A stretch of DNA of 64,000 nucleotides from Chitinophagaceae bacterium DXS (GTDB lineage Bacteria; Bacteroidota; Bacteroidia; Chitinophagales; Chitinophagaceae): NCBI GenBank assembly GCA_030345135.1, contig CP128386.1, positions 3,001,677 through 3,065,676 of the forward strand. Reading direction: 5' to 3'. The position numbers and the translations under genes are program-made. The notes below the pieces were generated by a model. That model was not told the DNA's origin. It saw nothing but the letters and a program-made list of their open reading frames with translations, and did not search any database. Positions 53,355 through 62,057 of this stretch are shown here, one piece after another; the stretch's first letter is position 1, and each line of letters begins with the position of its first letter.

Positions 53355-55366
53355 TTCAGCAAACCTATTTCTGTATTGGTCAACGATTTTTCGATCTTTT
53401 CATATTCGCTGCGTAAGGCACGTTGCACATGTTGCATACTAACTGCGTCACCTTCGCTCGCCGCAATAAAAGCAGCATTCATAGCGATGTTTTTTATATT
53501 TCCGCCGGCAATGTTTAGTCTGGCGAGCTTGGCAATATCAAGATTATTTAATGGTGTTGCCGAAGGAAAAATGCGTTTCCATATTTCAGCACGCTGTTCA
53601 ATATCAGGAAACGGAAATTGTACAACAAAACGGATCCTTCTCATCCATGCCTTGTCCATCACATTCTTCATATTCGTGGTTAAAATGGCAAGGCCGCGAT
53701 AGGCTTCCATACGCTGCAGTAAATAGCTTATCTCAACATTGGCATAACGGTCGTGACTATCCTTAACTTCGCTTCTTTTGCCAAAGAGTGCATCGGCTTC
53801 ATCAAACAATAAGATGGCACCACCATCCTCGGCAGCATCAAATATTCTTTTGAGATTCTTTTCAGTTTCCCCGATGTATTTATTTACTACCTGGCTTAGA
53901 TCAATCCTGTAGAGGTCCAGCTTAAGCTCTTTCGCCAGCACCTCTGAAGCCATTGTTTTACCTGTACCGCTTTCTCCCGCAAATATGGCAGTAATGCCCA
54001 ATCCGCGGTTATTACGTTGCGCAAAGCCCCAATCGTTATATACCTGTGCGCGGTACTTTGTGTGAATGATGAGATCTCTTAGTATTTCTTTTTGCGCTTC
54101 GGGAAGAATAAGATCATCCATTTGTGCAATTGCTTCAATACGATGGGCAAGCTCTCCTATATCAGGTCTTGAATGAATGCAACAGGTCTTCCATAAATCA
54201 TTCAGTAGATCTTTAGCGTGATCGCCGTTTAAAGGTGTTTCGTTTTGAGTTACCAATTGTCTGCTGGCGTCTGTTATTGTTTTTGCACTGAAATTAAACT
54301 GAGCAACCAGCCTGTTCAATTCCCTGTCTGATATATTGGTACTTTCTTCAAGACTTTTTTTCCACAGATCAAGCTGTTCGGCTGATGTAGGTTTCGCCAC
54401 CTCAAACAGACCATACCTGGTATTGTTACTCAGGGTTGCCCGGCTTACATTCACTATCATCGGGCTTTGTATGTTACCGATGAAACTATTCACTACCTGC
54501 ATACGTTGCCTGTCTGATGTATCCACATCACTATTATCAATCATTAATGCATAGGATTTTAGTGCAGCTTCCCTGTTCCACAGCCTCGCCAACTCAACAA
54601 TATCTTTGGTCGCCGAAGGAATTGCATGTACGGGTATTGTATAGGGGTAAAAACCAAGTTGCCGGCACACATATACAGCGATGTTATTTTTATCAGGTTT
54701 GTTATCACCACTTAGTTGTATTGGCTGAAATCCGCTGGTATTGAATTTCTCAAGACAAGTCTGAATTATATTTTTTGCAAGCTCAATATGTGAGGGTACG
54801 AGATCCTGCTGTAAAGATGCTGGCTCTATAATTCCTGTAAGCCTTTCATCAAGATGATTTACACCAGCAAGATAGTGGAGAATATGTTCATCAATCCTGA
54901 TCGGTGCTTTTGAAATAAGCTGATCGGTATTTAACTCGATCAATCGCCAGTAACGCAACGGTGCATTGGGCGACAATGCGCTCCAATGTGCACCGGGAAG
55001 ACTTGCGAGCACAAGACTGAAAGTGGGAAGACAGGCATTTACATTTCCCTGTAAACCGGCTATTAAAGATGCAAAACTGCTATCCAGTTCAACAGCGGCA
55101 CATGTTACCAGCAGATCCTTCTCAAATGAAGACAATCCAAAGACATTTACAATGTTGTCCAACGCCGCAGGCACCTTCATTTCTACCGCCAATATGTTGA
55201 GTTGTTCCTGAAGATTATTGACAGCAGAAGTATTTTCTTCAATACCCACTCCGTTATCTTCCAGGGTTGCTTTGTACAAACTTAAGCGTGCATACAACAA
55301 TGACATGGTCGCAGACAGATATTTCTGATTGCCGCTCACCCACTGCGTATTCGCACTATCTGTCAT
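53351..55366 (-). CDS. eCIS AAA+ ATPase (Afp15-like)
   Basis: A 671-aa protein: a long helical N-terminal region (1 to about 400) followed by one AAA+ domain with Walker A GESGTGKT (about 462), Walker B ILLFDEAD (about 515), sensor-1 AILTTNMKNVMD and arginine-finger region RRIRFVVQFPFPDIEQRAEI. eCIS ATPases are needed for particle assembly or cargo loading. It is distinct from the ClpV of the T6SS. 4-bp overlaps on both sides. Confidence 0.92.
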   Translation of the reverse strand: MTDSANTQWVSGNQKYLSATMSLLYARLSLYKATLEDNGVGIEENTSAVNNLQEQLNILAVEMKVPAALDNIVNVFGLSSFEKDLLVTCAAVELDSSFASLIAGLQGNVNACLPTFSLVLASLPGAHWSALSPNAPLRYWRLIELNTDQLISKAPIRIDEHILHYLAGVNHLDERLTGIIEPASLQQDLVPSHIELAKNIIQTCLEKFNTSGFQPIQLSGDNKPDKNNIAVYVCRQLGFYPYTIPVHAIPSATKDIVELARLWNREAALKSYALMIDNSDVDTSDRQRMQVVNSFIGNIQSPMIVNVSRATLSNNTRYGLFEVAKPTSAEQLDLWKKSLEESTNISDRELNRLVAQFNFSAKTITDASRQLVTQNETPLNGDHAKDLLNDLWKTCCIHSRPDIGELAHRIEAIAQMDDLILPEAQKEILRDLIIHTKYRAQVYNDWGFAQRNNRGLGITAIFAGESGTGKTMASEVLAKELKLDLYRIDLSQVVNKYIGETEKNLKRIFDAAEDGGAILLFDEADALFGKRSEVKDSHDRYANVEISYLLQRMEAYRGLAILTTNMKNVMDKAWMRRIRFVVQFPFPDIEQRAEIWKRIFPSATPLNNLDIAKLARLNIAGGNIKNIAMNAAFIAASEGDAVSMQHVQRALRSEYEKIEKSLTNTEIGLLK

Positions 55367-56673
55367 GGCACTATTACTTTAGGACTTTTGTAAACACCTG
55401 TACCTGGATCAGCAACCAGTTGGCTTTCCGCACCGTCCACTTGCAAACGCATCAGGTATCCGCCGGATGCAACACCTGCAACAGGAATATTAATTGTTTC
55501 CGCCGGAGGTCCGGCCACAGTCATTTTTTCCACCTCAAAAACATAGGATCCTGTAGTAGGCGTCAACCCGTTTAGCAACAAACGGACATTTTGTTTATTA
55601 ACGATGCCCGGCTTTACTTTCACCTGTATGTTGCCGCCAAAAAAACCGCCTATCGTACTTCCTGATGCTGTTCCATCTGCAGTAACAAAAGGACTTAATA
55701 TGAATGACTGCATGGGCGAAGCCTGACCGTTGTGTAGTTTTTGTGGCTGATCAATTCCCATTGGTATGGGATGTATCACCTGTACACCTTGCATGCCGGC
55801 TTTTAAACCTGCGGGCAAAGCTAGTTGGATGGTTGTATCTGTAACATCATCATCTGCAGGCGTTATTTCATTACCGCCTACAACCACCTTCAAATTCTCA
55901 TCAAAAAGTCTTCTTCCTTCCAATACAAGTGTAGAGGATGAGAAGATCAATTGATTGGGTAATGTTGGTTCAGGCGGCGTTGGGATAGATATTATGTTTT
56001 CAATTATTGGTTGATTAAATGGCACTACATATACCCTTCTGTCCTGTACGGGCAATGCAGTCTTGGTTGGCCTTGTACTTTGTATCAACACAACAGTTAC
56101 CCTGTACGCCGCAGTAGGCCTGTACTTGGCGCCAAAAGCCGTCCACAGTTTAGACATCTCTTCTGCATTCAACAACTCCGGTGTTATTTTCAGCATCTCC
56201 ACCTGGTCGGCCAAACCGGTTGAAGCAAGCGCCTGTAAAGTTGGCGGCAGACTTGACAGATTTACATCATCGGGAGGAGTAAGCGATTTGTTGATTGCGT
56301 CACGTGATAATACCGGGTTCTCATGAAACAACTGCATTCCATAGCCTAGCAGTATCTCAGTATGCAATTGTGGCCCACTTGTGTAGGCCGAAAGAAGATA
56401 GTGCAGATCTAACGCAAGCGGTGGATTGCTTATACGATGACCATTTGTATTGAATGAGGGAAACCCCTCATTGCGCCATCCCTGGTTGGGTGTAGCCTGG
56501 TACATATACAGGTTTAACTGGGTTCCTTCTCCTGCAGTATCAATGCGATCAGGGGGAAGTGATGTAACAGTTACAGCAGCACCTACCGCTGTGGTAATGT
56601 TATTGATCACCCCGTCATTCAACAAGTCCTTCAGTACCTGTGTTACACCAGCTATGGCAAGCGCAGTACTCAT
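55363..56673 (-). CDS. DUF4255 / Pvc16-like tail terminator protein
   Basis: A 436-aa protein. The N-terminal ~200 aa are DUF4255 (Pvc16 N-terminal domain): LAIAGVTQVLKDLLNDGVIN, LNLYMYQATPNQGWRNEGFP, ALDLHYLLSAYTSGPQLHTE, YRVTVVLIQSTRPTKTALPV. The C-terminal ~200 aa are two or three IPT/TIG-like beta domains (NQLIFSSSTLVLEGRRLFDE). It caps the distal end of sheath and tube. The start/stop overlap with its neighbours suggests coupling. Confidence 0.9.
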   Translation of the reverse strand: MSTALAIAGVTQVLKDLLNDGVINNITTAVGAAVTVTSLPPDRIDTAGEGTQLNLYMYQATPNQGWRNEGFPSFNTNGHRISNPPLALDLHYLLSAYTSGPQLHTEILLGYGMQLFHENPVLSRDAINKSLTPPDDVNLSSLPPTLQALASTGLADQVEMLKITPELLNAEEMSKLWTAFGAKYRPTAAYRVTVVLIQSTRPTKTALPVQDRRVYVVPFNQPIIENIISIPTPPEPTLPNQLIFSSSTLVLEGRRLFDENLKVVVGGNEITPADDDVTDTTIQLALPAGLKAGMQGVQVIHPIPMGIDQPQKLHNGQASPMQSFILSPFVTADGTASGSTIGGFFGGNIQVKVKPGIVNKQNVRLLLNGLTPTTGSYVFEVEKMTVAGPPAETINIPVAGVASGGYLMRLQVDGAESQLVADPGTGVYKSPKVIVP

Positions 56674-57431
56674 TAATTACTGCCATTTTTCTTCTTTAAA
56701 AAATCATCCAGCGACATGCCCGCTTTTGGGCGTTGCATTTCTTTGGAGGGCGTTTGCTGGGTAACGGCCCGCACATCTATGCGGCCAATGTTCACTTTTA
56801 TGGTAGGTGATGGTTGTGCTGTTATATTATCATCCGGCGGTTCATTTTTATACAACTGTTTGAATGCGTTGATAACTGCCATATTTATCTCTAACTGCGG
56901 CGTAAGCTGTATATTTTGTTGTAAGGAAAAAATATCCGGTTGATGCTCCGGTTTTTTGTCATCAATATTTGTCTGGTTATATCTCAGTAAAACCTGATCT
57001 GTCTGATCAGATTTGTCAACGAAAGTTGTAAGGCGCTTTTCAACAGGCTGTGTTACGTCTACATCTCTTGAAAATGGCCCGGGACTCTTTATATCTGCAA
57101 CTGCTTCATTTATTTGGTCGTTGTTTATGCCAGATAATAATGGCTTTGCAAGCAATGAGCCTTCACTCGTTGCATCATTTTCGCGCAGGTCATCTGTAAA
57201 CAGATCCGGTTGTTTTGGCAAACGTCCTTCCTGAATATTTGCAGAATCGTTTTTATCCGGATATACCGACTTGTTTGCCGACGGCGTTGCGCTTTCTTTT
57301 TCTGCTGCGACCTCATTAATTGATGACTGCTGAAAACCTGAAAAAGATTCAAATCTGCCCTTGAGCCTCGGAGAAATATTGGCTGCGGGATTTGTTTGTT
57401 TGCTAATCAGATGATTAAAAAAACCGTTCAT
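56673..57431 (-). CDS. Low-complexity eCIS protein (252 aa)
   Basis: Mostly disordered Asn/Asp/Lys/Ser-rich sequence, ending with the short conserved eCIS block SPTIKVNIGRIDVRAVTQQT and then MSLDDFLKKKNG. The ending resembles proteins found beside the Pvc16-like gene in other eCIS. No tape-measure gene is recognisable elsewhere in the array. This one is too short for a normal tape measure but is the only candidate of such composition. Overlaps at both ends. Confidence 0.7.
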   Translation of the reverse strand: MNGFFNHLISKQTNPAANISPRLKGRFESFSGFQQSSINEVAAEKESATPSANKSVYPDKNDSANIQEGRLPKQPDLFTDDLRENDATSEGSLLAKPLLSGINNDQINEAVADIKSPGPFSRDVDVTQPVEKRLTTFVDKSDQTDQVLLRYNQTNIDDKKPEHQPDIFSLQQNIQLTPQLEINMAVINAFKQLYKNEPPDDNITAQPSPTIKVNIGRIDVRAVTQQTPSKEMQRPKAGMSLDDFLKKKNGSN

Positions 57432-58156
57432 GCAAAGATCATTTGAAGATAAAGCTGACGCCGTTGAGGACTCATGTTCAATATATCATGCTCTGACCAT
57501 CCAAAATGTCTTGCCAGAACATACACTTCCTGCACCATATTTTTTGCCCAGGCATTTATTTCCGTCCATAGATAGCTTTGGATATCGAAATGAGAAAGCC
57601 ATTCATGCGCACATGCAGGGCATGTAAGCAGAACAGTTATATCAGCCTGCGCATCTTCTTTGCTGATCCTTTCTTCCAATGCATCTAACACATATCGCGG
57701 CAAATCTTCAACAAGGCAGGGTTCGTTATCTCTTTTTATTTCAAGCAGGCATTGCCGCAATAAGATCAATTCATTTTCTTCATCCGTACAACCCTTTTGC
57801 ACCTGCTTTATATCTGCACTTACAGGAAGACGGAAACGTAATTCAAAATCGTCGACTTTGATTTGAAAGTCAGAAGTAGCATGTGAATGCTGCAACATAA
57901 AATCATTGACATCATTCTCCCATTCAACTTTTTCACCGCACGATGGGCAGACCGCTGTGTTCAGCAATTTTGATCCGAACATCCACTTGCGAAGCTGCAG
58001 CAACCTGGCATCACGCTGACCAATACTTAACGTTGCCGGATTGGTATCATCCTTTGAAGACGCATATTGCAGCAGCGCCAATGACCTGTCCGTTTGCGAA
58101 TGTTGCAAACCATTTTCCCAAACCTGCAATAATTCAGGAGCTGTAAGTGATCGCAT
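57428..58156 (-). CDS. eCIS zinc-ribbon protein (242 aa)
   Basis: A 242-aa protein with two CxxC pairs: CPSCGEKVEW near 70 and CPACAHEWLSHF near 185, likely one zinc site. N-terminal RSLTAPELLQVWENGLQHSQ; C-terminal AREFGWSEHDIL-type ending (ARHFGWSEHDILNMSPQRRQ). Such proteins are regular between tube and cap genes in eCIS and resemble phage baseplate-assembly chaperones of the T4 type, from which I infer an assembly role. 10-bp gap to the tube gene. Confidence 0.78.
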   Translation of the reverse strand: MRSLTAPELLQVWENGLQHSQTDRSLALLQYASSKDDTNPATLSIGQRDARLLQLRKWMFGSKLLNTAVCPSCGEKVEWENDVNDFMLQHSHATSDFQIKVDDFELRFRLPVSADIKQVQKGCTDEENELILLRQCLLEIKRDNEPCLVEDLPRYVLDALEERISKEDAQADITVLLTCPACAHEWLSHFDIQSYLWTEINAWAKNMVQEVYVLARHFGWSEHDILNMSPQRRQLYLQMIFA

Positions 58157-58166
58157 GATCAGTTAA

Positions 58167-58691
58167 TCAGGAAGGTTCAGTGAAAGATGGTTCGGAAGGT
58201 TCAGTTACCGCGTAGTCTCTTTCCCATCCTTCATTTTCCAGTTTAATGTGCTGTATGGCAACGGCATTGGCATTGGCATCAAGGTCAGACAATGCCTGGA
58301 ATTCAGATACCCAGCATCTGAAAACGTTATATGCAATTACCAGCTGGCCTGCTTCATTATACAGCTCAATTGTAATGTCTTTCCGGAAATCCTTGAGTGA
58401 TGTTTCTGCGCCCAGGCCGGATCCGAAGTTCCAAACCTTGTTGGCCCATTTTTCAAACTCAGTGTCGTGAGTAACACCCCGTTCAAGTGTTATTGCATCA
58501 AACTCTGTGCGTCCGGGACTTTTGCGGCTGCTGCTGGGATCGCCACCATCACGGTGTTTTACAACTTCAGTTGTCTTTTTCAACATACTTACTTTGCTTA
58601 CACCTGCAACGTACCTGCCATCCCACTTAACCCTGAACTTAAAATTTTTGTACGGATCAAACCGTTGTGCATTTACTGTAAACTGTGGCAT
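58167..58691 (-). CDS. eCIS tube protein (gp19-like)
   Basis: A 174-aa inner tube subunit: DPYKNFKFRVKWDGRYVAGV near the start, HRDGGDPSSSRKSPGRTEFD and ITLERGVTHDTEFEKWANKV in the middle, CWVSEFQALSDLDANANAVA near the end, all typical of phage tube/gp19 proteins. The C-terminus has an unusual acidic Ser-Pro-Glu tail (EPSEPSFTEPS). Only one tube gene is present, where many eCIS have two. Confidence 0.93.
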   Translation of the reverse strand: MPQFTVNAQRFDPYKNFKFRVKWDGRYVAGVSKVSMLKKTTEVVKHRDGGDPSSSRKSPGRTEFDAITLERGVTHDTEFEKWANKVWNFGSGLGAETSLKDFRKDITIELYNEAGQLVIAYNVFRCWVSEFQALSDLDANANAVAIQHIKLENEGWERDYAVTEPSEPSFTEPS

Positions 58692-58702
58692 AACTTAATT
58701 TT

Positions 58703-60301
58703 TTAGGTGTCGATTTGTCCAGCTAGTTGCTGAATTTTTATAATTACAAATTCGGCTGGTTTCAGTGGTGCAAAAGCTACCAGTATATTTACAATGCCGA
58801 GATCAATATCGTTTTGCGTAGTTGTTTCCTTATCACATTTTACCAGGTATGCTTCTTTGGGTGTTTTGCCCTGGAAAGCTCCCTGGCGGAAAAGGTTCTG
58901 CATAAAGGCTCCTACGTTAAGTCTTATCTGCGCCCACAATGGTTCGTCGTTCGGTTCAAACACCACCCATTTTGTCCCCCTGAATAATGATTCTTCGATA
59001 AATAATGCAGTCCTTCTTACGGCAACGTATTTGTATTCATCCGCCAACTGATCTGCACCGCGCATGGTTCTGGCACCCCATATCACGCGGCCTATTACCG
59101 GGAATGTGCGGAAGCAGTTAATGCCCAGCGGATTTAATTGTCCATTCTCTTTATCTGATAAATTTATCTGAAGGCTTTGCACGCCATTCAATGCAACATC
59201 AATGCCTGCGGGAGATTTCCACACACCACGATTGGTGTCCGTTGTAGCCATTAACCCTGCAACAATTCCTGAGGGCGCAAAAAGATCAGGTTGATTCTCT
59301 CTTAACGGATCAGCCTTTACAACCAGCGGATAGTACAAAGCAGCATTCCTTGCATCAATGCCTGAAACACCAAGTGAACCCAGGTTTTGAATAGGATTGC
59401 TTACCGCCTTGTCTACATTTGCACCCCATGCAGCGGGCGGATCAACGATCAACATCGCTCTTTTTTCCACACATAATTTTACGGCTTTGGAATAAGTTGA
59501 GGCAGCGGTATCAACACCCCTTACGGGAGGTGGGATGCACAGCAGATTAAACAGGTCTGTTTTCAACAGCGCGTAGATGCCGGTTTTCAGGTTTTCATCG
59601 CCCTCATATTCTGCAAAAGTTAATTCATCTCCATCCGTAACTTCTGATGCGGCAACCGGACTGGTTGTTTCCAACGGGCGAACATTTGGCACAACCCATT
59701 TGCCATCACTGTCTTTTATTACGCCAACAACGGTTGAGTTCTGATCTAATACGCGTGGCAAAAAACGGGAAGAATCTTTCTTAAGTGAAACAAGCAGATA
59801 TTCCTCCAGCTTTTGATTTTGCTGTGTTTCTTCATTTTTTTGATAGATCACCAGGTTGAAGAGATCCGGATCAGGTGCAGGTGGCGACAATGGAGAGGCC
59901 GTTGGGTCCTGTGTATTATAATTAACTTCAGCAAGAAGCGAGCTTCCCCACGCACCGGGGCTAGACGCTTCAAGGATCAGCATATCATTTGGAGATGCGG
60001 CACCGGTTGGCAAAGCGATCTGCGCCGTCCCTGCATTGTTATCAATGCGTACTATTACAGCCTGGCTACCACCATTAAGATAGAAATCCTGAACGGCGTA
60101 GCTCATGGTACTTTCTGTCCATAAACCTCCGAACTGCCGGTCATAATCTGCAAAACTGTTGATAATTGTCGGCTCATCTACCGGCCCCATTAAAGCTCTG
60201 CCAATAAACGCCGTTATGGAGGTAGCTACACCTGTAATTGTTCGTACGCCACTGGGAATCTCTTCGATATAAACGCCGGGATAAGTTGTTTGTACTGGCA
60301 T
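58703..60301 (-). CDS. eCIS contractile sheath protein
   Basis: A 532-aa phage-type tail sheath: TTYPGVYIEEIPSGVRTITG at the start, ATSITAFIGRALMGPVDEPT, NPLGINCFRTFPVIGRVIWG and a terminal RTALFIEESLFRGTKWVVFE...NLFRQGAFQGKTPKEAYLV, the full sheath signature. Single sheath gene; Afp and PVC have three. 11-bp gap to the tube gene, 336-bp repeat spacer upstream to the antiterminator. Confidence 0.95.
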   Translation of the reverse strand: MPVQTTYPGVYIEEIPSGVRTITGVATSITAFIGRALMGPVDEPTIINSFADYDRQFGGLWTESTMSYAVQDFYLNGGSQAVIVRIDNNAGTAQIALPTGAASPNDMLILEASSPGAWGSSLLAEVNYNTQDPTASPLSPPAPDPDLFNLVIYQKNEETQQNQKLEEYLLVSLKKDSSRFLPRVLDQNSTVVGVIKDSDGKWVVPNVRPLETTSPVAASEVTDGDELTFAEYEGDENLKTGIYALLKTDLFNLLCIPPPVRGVDTAASTYSKAVKLCVEKRAMLIVDPPAAWGANVDKAVSNPIQNLGSLGVSGIDARNAALYYPLVVKADPLRENQPDLFAPSGIVAGLMATTDTNRGVWKSPAGIDVALNGVQSLQINLSDKENGQLNPLGINCFRTFPVIGRVIWGARTMRGADQLADEYKYVAVRRTALFIEESLFRGTKWVVFEPNDEPLWAQIRLNVGAFMQNLFRQGAFQGKTPKEAYLVKCDKETTTQNDIDLGIVNILVAFAPLKPAEFVIIKIQQLAGQIDT

Positions 60302-60637
60302 AGCTGTAGGTTTTATTTAGTTATGTACGATGTTAGATGTACGGTGTATGGTGTTAGATGTACGATGTTAAGATGTTTGATGTTGGTGTGCGATGTACGA
60401 TGTAGGAAATCGCTGATCGCTGATTTTAGGATGTCTGATCAAAATGTACGATGTGCGATTTTAGATGCCCGCCCGAACGTTCCGTCGGAACGGGCGGGTA
60501 CGATGTCAAAAATCGCTGATGTCTGATTTTGGGATTTCTGATTTGAAATGCAGGCAGCACCTAAATCCTTATGCCTTACGCCTCAAACCTGATACCTGAT
60601 ACCTTAAAGCTCACGACCGATAGCTGATAGCCCACAG
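60302..60637. repeat. 336-bp leader between antiterminator and sheath gene
   Basis: 60322-60400 and 60440-60510 are runs of GATGTTAGATGTACGATGTT units, with CGCTGATCGCTGATTTTAGG words between. 60468-60498 is the GC-rich hairpin also at 50006-50036. 60570-60612 is a CCTGATACCTGATACC run, and 60610-60640 GCTGATAGCCCACAGCT words. As transcribed it is the leader in front of the sheath gene. No gene supported. Confidence 0.7.
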
Positions 60638-61153
60638 CTAAACAGCATTTACCTCCAAACAATACGAAGGCATATCAACCAATATATTCCGCTGAAGCAA
60701 TTCGATCCTTACAAGTATCTTGTTCTTGCCGCGGTGTTCAATCACTTCACAGGAAAAACCTTTGAACGGGCCTGCGTGAATGTTTACTGTTGCTCCGGGA
60801 TTAAAATGCCCGGAAAGAACTTCTATATCATCCAGCTTGTTGGAAATGATCGCCTGAAGTTTATGAATGATTGATTCCTTTATACTGGCTATCTGGTTAC
60901 CAATTTTTACAAAGTATAACACACCCGGAATTTGCAGGCTATCAAAATAATGTTGAAGATTTTCCAGCTTAACAAATACATAGGAAGGAAAAAGCGGCAT
61001 CTGCACGTATTTCTTTTTTGTGGGCCAGATCCTTAAAATTCTTGTCGTAGGCAGAAAATACTGGAGTTCCATTCCACCAAGTTGTTGCGCTACTTTTTTT
61101 TCGTGACGGGACTTCGTATAAATAACGTACCACCCGGTGCTGAAATCGTGCAT
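60638..61153 (-). CDS. UpxY/NusG-like transcription antiterminator
   Basis: A 171-aa protein of the specialised NusG (UpxY/LoaP) type. It has the NusG N-terminal domain (GWYVIYTKSRHEKKVAQQLG, LFPSYVFVKLE) and a C-terminal KOW-like domain (VNIHAGPFKGFSCEVIEHRG). Such paralogues bind RNA polymerase early in one operon and let it pass terminators downstream. It is the first gene of the eCIS array. A TTG 12 bp upstream extends the frame by four residues, but the ATG at 61153 (MHDFSTGWYV) is more likely. Confidence 0.9.
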   Translation of the reverse strand: MHDFSTGWYVIYTKSRHEKKVAQQLGGMELQYFLPTTRILRIWPTKKKYVQMPLFPSYVFVKLENLQHYFDSLQIPGVLYFVKIGNQIASIKESIIHKLQAIISNKLDDIEVLSGHFNPGATVNIHAGPFKGFSCEVIEHRGKNKILVRIELLQRNILVDMPSYCLEVNAV

Positions 61154-61398
61154 AAGGCAAAGCAATTTTTAGGTGATGATAAGCCTTCCGCGTTTATCCT
61201 GGAACGGAAAGAATGCAGTTTGGTGGTGAGGGAGTAAAGCTATCGCTACTGCAACGTACTTGCAGCCATCCAAATAGTAAAATAAATTTCGAAAAACAAT
61301 GCTTATACGAGACTTTAGCGGATCTGTATAAAGCTTTTGTTGTAATAGGTCTAACGTGTCATTCCATTGTGGGGGAAGAATGATACTTATAACTAAAA

Positions 61399-61429
61399 CT
61401 AAACTAATAAAGTTTTTTTTAAAATTCAA
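61399..61429 (-). promoter_or_regulatory. Candidate Bacteroidota-type promoter for the eCIS array
   Basis: On the minus strand, TTG (61427-61429) is followed after 20 bases by TAGTTTAG (61399-61406), 7 of 8 matches of the specified and free positions to TAnnTTTG with near-usual spacing. It lies about 240 bp upstream of the antiterminator ATG. If real, the 86-codon frame starting at 61429 would not be transcribed from it. Confidence 0.3.
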
Positions 61430-61713
61430 GTAGCCGGAGCAGTTTTGTCAAATAATTAATTAGCGTTTGTACTTGCTTATCATGCGATAATGATGGATTT
61501 TGCGAAAGAGAATACAAGTAAAGAATGAAGTAAGGAAGGTTGTATTTTTTGAAAATAATTCGTAGAGATGAAAAGCCCTGCGCCCCACGTTGATGCCTGA
61601 CGTGACAAAGGATCGAAACTTATTAAGGAGTTTAATTAATACCAGGATGTGGATAGTGCTTTCATTTGCGCTCGCCCTTACAGGGCTTATTTACATTTAG
61701 CTCTCAGAACCAC

Positions 61714-61952
61714 AGGGCGTTGCCCAGTGCTAATGCCTGCGCCCTTTCAGGGCTTCTTAAATGCAATATTTATCGTGCCTGTTTCATAAAGAATGAGCGC
61801 TTTGGAGCAGGTGACCGATATTATATTGCATAATTTAATGTATGAAACGGCAATTCTCGTGTTACGCACAAGGCTGAAGGCCTTGGAGCATTAGCATGGG
61901 GCAACGCCCTATGGACAAAATAACAAATAACCATCAAGCCCTGAAAGGGCGC
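61714..61952. repeat. Bacteroidota intergenic inverted-repeat words
   Basis: 61714-61736 (AGGGCGTTGCCCAGTGCTAA...) is complementary to 61888-61910 at 21 of 23 positions. 61739-61755 (GCGCCCTTTCAGGGCTT) is the exact complement of 61936-61952. The word pairs occur in the same order on both sides, so they are inverted units rather than one nested hairpin. GCCCTGAAAGGGCGC-type words are familiar from Bacteroidota intergenic regions. Confidence 0.65.
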
Positions 61953-62057
61953 AAGCAAATTCTCACAATATTGTTTTTAGGTCGTTGTAAATGATATGGA
62001 TACGTTTTTCTGCTGAAAATCACGCGTCATAATAGGTTTAGGGTTAAACAGTTCTTT

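Larger units (their letters stand above)
61154..62057. promoter_or_regulatory. 904-bp spacer upstream of the antiterminator
   Basis: No well-supported gene. 61169-61429 on the minus strand is open (86 codons, hydrophobic N-terminus) and ends 15 bp before the antiterminator ATG; it could be a leader but looks weak. 61399-61429 holds a candidate Bacteroidota promoter (separate entry). 61714-61952 contains inverted repeat words. The rest shows nothing clear. Confidence 0.4.

Noticed and set aside
61169-61429. Open frame of 86 codons ending 15 bp before the antiterminator
   Set aside because: Hydrophobic start is suggestive of a leader, but there is no family resemblance, and the best promoter candidate lies at its own start codon. 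Kept only as a note in the spacer entry.
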